Below, piece by piece: positions 57,692 through 64,000 of a stretch of 64,000 bases of DNA. This stretch comes from Luteolibacter arcticus (GTDB lineage: Bacteria > Verrucomicrobiota > Verrucomicrobiia > Verrucomicrobiales > Akkermansiaceae). Below the pieces are notes generated by a model. It saw only the letters and a list, made by a program, of their open reading frames with translations, was not told where the DNA came from and ran no database searches. A program made the translations under genes and the position numbers. The DNA is taken from the NCBI RefSeq assembly GCF_025950235.1, contig NZ_JAPDDT010000014.1, positions 62,001-126,000 on the forward strand. The letters are read 5' to 3'. Position 1 is the first letter of the stretch. Every line of letters begins with the position of its first letter.

Positions 57692-58762
57692 TCAAGGGTT
57701 CGCAGCCGAGCCCTTTGAAACCGCCTTGCTGTATTTCATCACTGCGGCGGCGATGCCCTTGGCCACCGTGTTGCGATAGGCCTCGTTGTGGATCAGGCGC
57801 GCCTCGTAGGGATGCGTCATGAAACCACACTCGACCAGGATCGCCGGGTGCTTCACCCCGGTCAGCACGCTGAAGCGGGCGCGCTTGATGCCGCGGTCCA
57901 GCGTGTAGGATTTTTCGGTCTTGGGCTCCTTGAGGAGGGTCAGCAGCGAACCGTGGACGGCGGTGGCGAGCGCGACGTTGCCGGAGTCGTGGCTATTGCC
58001 GGTGCGCATCTGGAAGTCGCTGGCATTCAGGCCGCGGCCGTAGTGGGCCACACCGATGGGCGAGAGGGTGAACGTTTCCAGACCGCGCGCGGCGCTGCCG
58101 CCCGAGTTGTGGTGGATGGAAATGAAGATCGCGTTTTCGCCCACGCGGTTCGCGAGCTGAACGCGCTCCTGCAGCGTGAGGTAGCGGTCGCTCTCGCGGG
58201 TCATCACCACCTTGTAGCCGACCTTCGGGTCGGACAGGATTTTCTTGAGACGCGTTGCGACGTCGAGGTTGTAGCCGGCTTCGGTGCCCAGTCCATTGGT
58301 CGCTCCGGGATCCTTGCCGCCGTGGCCGGCGTCGATGATCACGGTTTTGAAATTGCCAGCGTCCGCGATGTAGTTCGGCCGCAGGACGGGATCCACCAGC
58401 TTGGTGAGGTCGATCCGCGACATCCAGACGCGTCCGCCATTGTCCTCCACCTTGTAGCTGAAGACGAACTTCACGCCATTCATCAGGCACTCCTGCGAGC
58501 CGATCTGGAGTTTCATCAGGACTCCCTGCTTCTCCACCTTGCCGGTGCGTGGATTCTTGGCCATGACGACCTTGTCCAGCAGGAGCTGGTTGCCGCTGCG
58601 TTTGATGGAATCGAAGCCGTAAAACTTCTTCATCCCATCCACACAGATGTAGTCGCGGCCGTTGATCTGTTTGGTCTCCCACTGCGCACGGGCGACGGGA
58701 GAAGCTCCCAGCCACGCGAAGAGCACAGCCAGCAGGAGCGGAATCGAAAATCGGTTCTGCAT
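57692..58762 (-). CDS. N-acetylmuramoyl-L-alanine amidase (Amidase_3)
   Basis: 356 residues. Signal peptide to about residue 26 (ASPVARA-Q). An N-terminal 110-residue domain is followed by a zinc amidase: IDAGHGGKDPGA, Glu in a later motif, SIHHNSGGS and ILVECGFMTHPYEARLI. It cleaves the amide between MurNAc and the stem peptide, in cell separation. Residues match the AmiA/B/C catalytic set. Confidence 0.95.
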   Translation of the reverse strand: MQNRFSIPLLLAVLFAWLGASPVARAQWETKQINGRDYICVDGMKKFYGFDSIKRSGNQLLLDKVVMAKNPRTGKVEKQGVLMKLQIGSQECLMNGVKFVFSYKVEDNGGRVWMSRIDLTKLVDPVLRPNYIADAGNFKTVIIDAGHGGKDPGATNGLGTEAGYNLDVATRLKKILSDPKVGYKVVMTRESDRYLTLQERVQLANRVGENAIFISIHHNSGGSAARGLETFTLSPIGVAHYGRGLNASDFQMRTGNSHDSGNVALATAVHGSLLTLLKEPKTEKSYTLDRGIKRARFSVLTGVKHPAILVECGFMTHPYEARLIHNEAYRNTVAKGIAAAVMKYSKAVSKGSAANP

Positions 58763-58918
58763 GAGGTTTTTCGGGGCGTTGCGCAGGGGAGACCTAGGGA
58801 ATAGCGGATTTGCGGCGGTATGACAAATCCGTTTTCACCGGACAAAAAAGCCGGCCGCCCCGGATGTTGCCTGAGCTTTTTCTTTTCCCGCCCTAACCGC
58901 GGCCTACGGTCCCGCCGC

Positions 58919-59764
58919 ATGACCATCGAAACCGTCGGCAACTACCGCGCCATTTGGGGCGAAGGACCCTTGTGGTGGAAGGATTCGCTCCTCTATGTGG
59001 ATATCGAAAGCCACCGCGTGGTGCGTTTCAATCCGGCCACCGGCGAGGAGCAGACCTGGGACGTCGGCGAGCGCGTCGGCACCGTGGTTCCGCGGGAGGC
59101 AGGCGGCTTCGTGATCGCGGGCGACCATGGTTTCCATTTTCTCAGTGAGGACGGTCACCTGACCTCGCTCGGCGACCCGGAGCCGGACAAGGGCGACAAC
59201 CGCTTCAATGACGGCAAGTGCTCGCCCGACGGCCGCTTCTTCGCCGGAACGATCAGCCTGGTGAAAAAGACCGGCGATGCCCGGCTCTACCGCCTCGATC
59301 CCGATCTGACGATCCACGAGGTCTTCGGCCCGGTGACGAATTCGAACGGCATCGTGTGGAGCGCTGACGGCCGTACGGTCTACTACATCGACACCCCGCG
59401 GAAAGAGGTCCTCGCCTTCGACTACGAAGCCGGCCACCTGACGAACCTGCGGAGCGTGGTTTCCACGGCGCATCACGGCTCCTCGCCGGATGGGATGACC
59501 ATCGACGCCGATGGCAACCTGTGGATCGCGTTTTGCCACGGCGCCTGCGTGGCCTGCTTCAGCCCGGAGAGCGGGGAAGAGCTGCGCAAGGTGGATCTGC
59601 CTTGCTTGGAGACAACGGCCTGTGCCTTTGGCGGGCCGGATCTGGCGGATCTCTACGTCACCACCGGCGTGCACAAGAGCGTGGAAGAAGCGGACGCCGG
59701 GCGCCTCTTCGGGATCCGCGGGCTCGGGGTGAAAGGCGTGGCGGCGAATGGGTTTGCGGGATAA
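58919..59764 (+). CDS. SMP-30/gluconolactonase-like protein
   Basis: 281 residues from ATG 58919. Six-bladed beta-propeller with the metal Glu in AIWGEGPLWW, Asn in VTNSNGIVWS and Asp in SSPDGMTIDADGNLW. SMP-30 proteins hydrolyse sugar lactones (gluconolactone, arabinolactone). It lies just upstream of the P450 gene. Confidence 0.94.
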   Translation: MTIETVGNYRAIWGEGPLWWKDSLLYVDIESHRVVRFNPATGEEQTWDVGERVGTVVPREAGGFVIAGDHGFHFLSEDGHLTSLGDPEPDKGDNRFNDGKCSPDGRFFAGTISLVKKTGDARLYRLDPDLTIHEVFGPVTNSNGIVWSADGRTVYYIDTPRKEVLAFDYEAGHLTNLRSVVSTAHHGSSPDGMTIDADGNLWIAFCHGACVACFSPESGEELRKVDLPCLETTACAFGGPDLADLYVTTGVHKSVEEADAGRLFGIRGLGVKGVAANGFAG

Positions 59765-59847
59765 TAGAACCCGCTCGGGTCTTCCGAAGCTCTTGATCGG
59801 ACGGCGTTGCTTCCACTGTCGTCGTTTTCCTCCACCGCCCGCATCGC

Positions 59848-61347
59848 ATGTCCTTTCGCACTTGGGTCACTCGCCTCTCCCGCCAGCTCAGCGGCGAGAA
59901 TCCCTTCACCGGCGGCGACCTCCTCCCGTCCCGTGTCTCCCTCTTCGGTGCCGGCGGTCCTACGCTCCCCTTTCCCCATCCGTGGAATTACAAGGAGCCT
60001 ATCAAGATCTTCGAGGCCTTCTACACCGGTGCGGAAAAGGAAACCGGCGCCGGAGCCCGGCACAATCGTTACCTCTACCTCGCCGGCCTACCCCCCGTCC
60101 TGCTCACGCGCGATCCCGCTGTGATCAAGGCCATCCTCGCCGCCACCGGGGACAAGCCCGGTCAGTTCGACCGTGACACCGGGCCCACCGCCGGCATCGC
60201 CCGCGCCACCGGCGTGGACTCGCTGCTCTATGCGAACGGCGCCGTGTGGAAACGCCAGAAGCGCCTCTCCGCCGAGCCCTTCAGCAAGTCGAACCTCTTC
60301 CAGCCGGAGAAATTCCACGGATTCGAGCAGACCTTCCGCCGGACCGTCGCGGAGCGCCTCGCGGCCTTGCGCGCCCACCTCCAGGCCACCGGGCAGAAGA
60401 CCACGCGACTCCGGCTGGAGCCGGAGATCCAAGTCGTCATGCTTGAGATGCTGGTGAACAACTTCTTCGGTGCCGCCGTCTCCCGCGAGGAACTGCGCGA
60501 CCGCTATGTGCCCGCGCTCGTGCATCTCATCGAGCACATGATCATTGATACCGTCGCGCCCCGGCTCCACGCCTTGCGCTGCCGCCTCACCGGCCGGGAC
60601 AAGGTGCTCAAACAATACGCCGCCGACTTCGAGGCGCTCACGGACATCGCCCTCTCCGGTCGCGCCGAGGGGCGCGGCCTTTGGTGCCAATTCGAGTCCG
60701 ACGCCACGAATGACGCCCTGCGCGCGAATGTCCGCGTCTTCCTCGCCGGTGCCATGGAGGCCACCACCTCCTTTGCCAGTTGGGCCCTTTCCCACCTCTC
60801 CCGCACGCCCGCCATCCAGGAGCAGATCTTCTCCGAGGTGCGCGACATGAACGCCTACGATCCGGACAACCTCGCCGCCGCCGTCACGTTGAATCGCGTT
60901 CTGGAGGAAACCCTGCGCCTTACTCCAGCGCTCTATTTCTTTCCCCGCCGCGCCACCGTGGACACCACACTCGAGGTCGGTGACGGGAAAAGGATGTTCA
61001 TCCCGGACGGCACCTGCATCCGCCTCGATGTATGGCACGCCAACCGCAACGAGGAATTCTGGGGCGAGGCCGTCAGCGGCCATCGAGCCGATGTCTTCGC
61101 GCCCGCGCGCTGGGATGTCCTCGCCGCGAAAGGCATCACCTCCCGCGACATGCTTCACTTCGGCTTCGGTCACGGCCCCCGCTTCTGCCCCGGCCGCTAC
61201 CTTGGCCTCCTCGAGGTGGGCCTCGTCGTCGGTGCCATCGTGAAAATGTTCAAGTTCACCGCTGCCGCCGAAAAGACCGACCCCTGCGCCGGCGTTTCCA
61301 CCAAGCCCGCGGACGGCGTGTGGGTGGATCTGGAGTCGAGGGAGTGA
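59848..61347 (+). CDS. Cytochrome P450
   Basis: 499 residues, no signal peptide. Oxygen-activating I-helix FLAGAMEATTSF (Ala300-Gly301, Thr306), ExxR EETLR (353-357) and haem loop FGHGPRFCPGRYL with thiolate Cys447. It hydroxylates an unknown substrate using a separate redox partner; none is near. The standard Cys-x-Gly is met by Cys-Pro-Gly. Confidence 0.95.
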   Translation: MSFRTWVTRLSRQLSGENPFTGGDLLPSRVSLFGAGGPTLPFPHPWNYKEPIKIFEAFYTGAEKETGAGARHNRYLYLAGLPPVLLTRDPAVIKAILAATGDKPGQFDRDTGPTAGIARATGVDSLLYANGAVWKRQKRLSAEPFSKSNLFQPEKFHGFEQTFRRTVAERLAALRAHLQATGQKTTRLRLEPEIQVVMLEMLVNNFFGAAVSREELRDRYVPALVHLIEHMIIDTVAPRLHALRCRLTGRDKVLKQYAADFEALTDIALSGRAEGRGLWCQFESDATNDALRANVRVFLAGAMEATTSFASWALSHLSRTPAIQEQIFSEVRDMNAYDPDNLAAAVTLNRVLEETLRLTPALYFFPRRATVDTTLEVGDGKRMFIPDGTCIRLDVWHANRNEEFWGEAVSGHRADVFAPARWDVLAAKGITSRDMLHFGFGHGPRFCPGRYLGLLEVGLVVGAIVKMFKFTAAAEKTDPCAGVSTKPADGVWVDLESRE

Positions 61348-61435
61348 GTCTCCTGCAAAGACCACATGCTTAGCCCTCCCGAGGAGACGCCGGGATCACG
61401 CAATCCCGGACAAGCCGTCCATTTCAAGTGACACC

Positions 61436-61831
61436 ATGAATGCCAGCCTGATCCACGAAGCAGCCCGTGCCACCCACGAAGCCCAGTTGCCGTTTCCCGA
61501 AATCGTCGGCCTTCTGATCCAAGCGGGCGTCGAGTTTTACCATGTCGATTATCTCGCCCGCACGACGACCTACCATGACGGCGCGGGCGAACAACTCGTC
61601 GTGGAGCTGCCTTATGAAAACCTCCCGCCAGTGGCTGCCGACTTCGATGCGGAGGCGGTGCGCGCCGCCATTCTCGACAGCCAGCTTCACGGGCAGACGC
61701 ACGAAGCCTTTTCCCGTCGCGTGATGGCGGCCGGCACGCAGGGCTACCATGCCTTTCTCCGTGGCCAGCGTGTGATCTACACCGGCCGCCAGGGAGACCA
61801 GCATATCGAGTGGTTCCCCGGAGCGCGATGA
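61436..61831 (+). CDS. DUF1398 family protein
   Basis: 131 residues. IVGLLIQAGVEFYHVDYLARTTTYHDG and the end GDQHIEWFPGA match DUF1398 (YcjY-like small proteins). Function not known. It is 88 bp after the P450 gene on the same strand. Confidence 0.85.
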   Translation: MNASLIHEAARATHEAQLPFPEIVGLLIQAGVEFYHVDYLARTTTYHDGAGEQLVVELPYENLPPVAADFDAEAVRAAILDSQLHGQTHEAFSRRVMAAGTQGYHAFLRGQRVIYTGRQGDQHIEWFPGAR

Positions 61832-61841
61832 GACCTGCGGC

Positions 61842-62903
61842 TCACTCGGACTTCTTCTCTTCCGCTGGAGCCGGGGCAGGGTAAATTGTCACGCGTTCCC
61901 CCTTCTTCACCTGGAGTGCTTCCGCGGCGTTGCCACCGTTGATGACGATGGCCACCCAGCCGTCGGGTGTGACGTAGACGGCGGTCTTCCCTTCCTCCAC
62001 GTCGGTGCGGTAGAGCGCGACGGTCGCTTCGAGTTGCGCGGCGCCGCTCTTCACGATCGCCTTGTCTCCGGGCTTGAGCTTGAGTGTGTCGAGATCCGCG
62101 GAGACCAGATCGCTGGAAAGGTTGCCGAAGCTTGCGGAGACGAAGGTGATCTTGCCGGCCAGCCCGCCGTCCTGTTTGGCGGCGGTGCTCTTCCTTGCGG
62201 GCGGGCGCACGGTGCCATCCTTGTCTTTCTCCGGCGCGGTGCCATCGATCCATCCATCCACGGCCACCACCGCGTGGTAACGCTCGATGGCGGAGACATT
62301 GCAATGTCCCGGGCGCTTGATCTCCCACAGGGCGGTGGTTTCCGCGCCGGCCTTTTCGCGATAGTGGCGAGGGTGATCGAGTTCGGTCTCGTTGGTCAGG
62401 AACAGCACCGGCACCTTCGGCTTCCAGGAAAGCGTCTGGTAGTAGGCTCCCGTCTCCCGGTCGCCAAGGTAGGCGCCGATGGCGACCACGCCGTGGAGAT
62501 TGTCGATGGCACCTTCCGCGGCGAGCGTGCTGATCAGCCCGCCCATGGAGCTGCCGACCAAAATGCAGCGGTTCACCCCGCCCTTGGCCGCGGCGATGTG
62601 GTCGCGCAGCACCTTCAGGTCAGTGATGGCGTCCTCAATGATCCAGCCATTCCGCCGGTAGCTGGTCGAAGCGATCGCCCAACCCTTATCTAACAGCGGT
62701 GTGGCGAATCGCTTGTCGATTTCGAAGTCGGCCTTCAGCGGCTGGTCCTCGGCGCGATAGCCGTGGGCGATCAGCACCAGCTTGCCTTCCCACTTCTCCG
62801 GCGTGGCGAACATGTACTTCGCTCCATCGATTTCGCCGGTCACGACCTCCGCGGCATGGAGGTGGACGGCGAAAAGGACGATGGCGAGCACGAGGGCTTT
62901 CAC
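61842..62903 (-). CDS. Exported alpha/beta hydrolase with SAM-hydrolase-like C-terminal domain
   Basis: 353 residues. Signal peptide (MKALVLAIVLFAVHLHA). Alpha/beta-hydrolase nucleophile in LVGSSMGGLI (Ser), His near RPGHCNVS. After about residue 235 a beta domain has DLVSADLDTLKLKPGDKAIV and GWVAIVINGGNAAEALQV, resembling the C-terminal domain of DUF62/SAM hydroxide adenosyltransferases. That pairing is unusual. Function is unassigned. Confidence 0.82.
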   Translation of the reverse strand: MKALVLAIVLFAVHLHAAEVVTGEIDGAKYMFATPEKWEGKLVLIAHGYRAEDQPLKADFEIDKRFATPLLDKGWAIASTSYRRNGWIIEDAITDLKVLRDHIAAAKGGVNRCILVGSSMGGLISTLAAEGAIDNLHGVVAIGAYLGDRETGAYYQTLSWKPKVPVLFLTNETELDHPRHYREKAGAETTALWEIKRPGHCNVSAIERYHAVVAVDGWIDGTAPEKDKDGTVRPPARKSTAAKQDGGLAGKITFVSASFGNLSSDLVSADLDTLKLKPGDKAIVKSGAAQLEATVALYRTDVEEGKTAVYVTPDGWVAIVINGGNAAEALQVKKGERVTIYPAPAPAEEKKSE

Positions 62904-62952
62904 CCCGACATGCTACGGAAGGCTCGACCGTGAAGGGAAGGGGGAAGTCGCC

Positions 62953-63741
62953 TTAAATCGCCCGCAGCGCCAAGTAAGCCTCGATTTCCTCGGCGGGATT
63001 GTGGGCGCGCATCAGCGACTCGCCGATGAGCACCGCATTCGCGCCGGCATCGAGGGCGCGCTGGACGTCTTCCGGCGTGCGCAGGCCGGACTCGGAGACG
63101 AGGATGACGTCGTCGCCCACCTCGTCCGCCAGGTCCTCGGTGGTCGCGAGGTCGATCTCGAAGGTCTTGAGGTTGCGGTTATTGATGCCGATCAAATCCG
63201 CGCCGAGCTCAAGGGCGCGCTCCATTTCCGGCAGGTTGTGAACCTCGACCAGCACGTCGAGCTGGAAGTCTTTCGCTTCCTGGTAGAGGCGCTTGAGAGT
63301 GTCGTCATCGAGCGCGGCGACGATCAACAGGATCGCATCCGCACCGGCCACGATGGCTTCGTGGATTTGCACCGGGTGGACGGTGAAGTCCTTGCGCAGC
63401 AGCGGCGCATCGGAGAATTCCGAGATTTTCGTAAGATAGCTCAGCGAGCCCTGGAAGTACTTCTCATCGGTAAGGATGGACAGGCAGGACGCACCGCCGT
63501 CGAGGTAGCGCCTTGCCTGGCGGATCGGGTCGAAATTCGGGTCGATCAGGCCGACCGACGGCGAGGCTTTTTTCACCTCCGCGATCACGCCGAGCCGGTC
63601 CGGACCGAGTTCAAGGGCCGCGCGGAAGCCACGGAACTCATTGCGCTGCAAGGCGGCGGCGCGCAAGTGGCCGGCGCGGGCTAGCAGCGCTTCGACTTCC
63701 TGATGCTTGGTGGCGATGATCTCGGCGAGCTTGTCGGACAT
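62953..63741 (-). CDS. trpC: Indole-3-glycerol phosphate synthase
   Basis: 262 residues. Phosphate and catalytic motifs: AEVKKASPSVGLID (Lys), LLRKDFTVHPVQIHEA (Lys), LVEVHN, GINNRNLKTFEID and VSESGLRTPEDV. TIM barrel that makes indole-3-glycerol phosphate in Trp synthesis. It stands alone with no other trp gene. Confidence 0.96.
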   Translation of the reverse strand: MSDKLAEIIATKHQEVEALLARAGHLRAAALQRNEFRGFRAALELGPDRLGVIAEVKKASPSVGLIDPNFDPIRQARRYLDGGASCLSILTDEKYFQGSLSYLTKISEFSDAPLLRKDFTVHPVQIHEAIVAGADAILLIVAALDDDTLKRLYQEAKDFQLDVLVEVHNLPEMERALELGADLIGINNRNLKTFEIDLATTEDLADEVGDDVILVSESGLRTPEDVQRALDAGANAVLIGESLMRAHNPAEEIEAYLALRAI

Positions 63742-63901
63742 GGCGGGCGCGGGAGGAAAACCACGGAACGCCCGCCGCGGGAAGCGGAAAGACCGGCCGC
63801 TGTGGCAGCCGCGCGGCCAATCGTTCGGAACCGTGAACGATTTTTCCCTGTCGCCCGTCGCGGGAGGGGTCTGATAGAGACTCGGGCAACCCAGTTTTCA
63901 C

Positions 63902-64000
63902 ATGCCCCCCCCGGTGCCGAAGCGCGATCTACTCATCGTGGACGACCATCCGATCATCACCCTCGCGGTGAAGTCGCTGGTCGAGACCATGCTCACCGGT
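63902..64000 (+). CDS. Response regulator receiver domain, 5' part
   Basis: 33 residues visible before the window ends. LLIVDDHPIITLAVKSLVE carries the paired Asp acidic pocket of CheY-like receivers and resembles NarL/LuxR regulators. The phosphorylated Asp and output domain are beyond the edge. Confidence 0.85.
   Translation, partial: MPPPVPKRDLLIVDDHPIITLAVKSLVETMLTG

Overview
The window is about 62-65% GC and looks like a chromosomal segment of a Verrucomicrobiota bacterium, most probably in the Verrucomicrobiales (Luteolibacter/Haloferula-like). This is inferred, not searched. The grounds are the family mix (S46 peptidase, SMP-30 protein, GT4 fused to a helical domain, PKD/propeller secreted proteins with a C-terminal type-3 calcium repeat), many lipoprotein and periplasmic signals, and a str-S10-spc ribosomal cluster with unusual gaps. 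Nothing indicates a plasmid or intact prophage, and I see no CRISPR array, rRNA or transposase.

Region by region. 1-1769: 3' end of a secreted beta-helix repeat protein. 1859-4799: membrane protein, winged-helix regulator and EEP phosphatase in one tight operon, then a small coiled protein and a HAD hydrolase. 4884-7118: catalase-peroxidase katG, separated from the HAD gene by a 59-bp inverted repeat. 7293-11297: minus-strand genes for two membrane proteins, two tiny coupled ORFs below a SOUL haem-binding protein, a periplasmic dienelactone hydrolase and benE. 11556-13191: POTRA lipoprotein, then a three-gene candidate toxin-antitoxin operon with an ADP-ribosyltransferase-like toxin. 13319-16943: aldolase, TrmL and S46 peptidase. 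17040-20569: HerA-like ATPase and a vapBC module with a leaderless-looking promoter. 20771-29745: TonB-like lipoprotein, RRM protein, glycosyltransferase fusion, metallopeptidase, MGMT, RecG and a pseudokinase.

29889-36325 holds lepA, a metallophosphoesterase, a nucleotidyltransferase, a cluster of three tRNAs (Ser-GCT, Ser-TGA, Tyr-GTA), a VOC protein, a periplasmic peroxiredoxin and a tRNA with anticodon CAT. 36326-40909 encodes a 1527-residue secreted metzincin protease followed by two copies of a PKD plus six-repeat propeller unit.

41438-57614 is the translation core: rpsL, rpsG, fusA, rpsJ, rplC, rplD, rplW, rplB, rpsS, a foreign exported coiled-coil gene, rplV, rpsC, rplP, rpmC, rpsQ, rplN, rplX, rplE, rpsH, rplF, rplR, rpsE, rplO, then a perfect hairpin, then secY, adk and map. 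tuf, rpsN and rpmD are not at their usual places, and most of these genes have no Shine-Dalgarno sequence. The rest, 57692-64000, holds an amidase, SMP-30 protein, cytochrome P450, DUF1398 protein, an alpha/beta hydrolase fusion, trpC and the start of a response regulator.

The best candidates for something undescribed are the ART-like toxin operon (12119-13191), the exported coiled-coil gene embedded in the S10 operon (47742-48455), the SD-poor ribosomal cluster, the duplicated PKD-propeller protease, and the two families of long inverted repeats.
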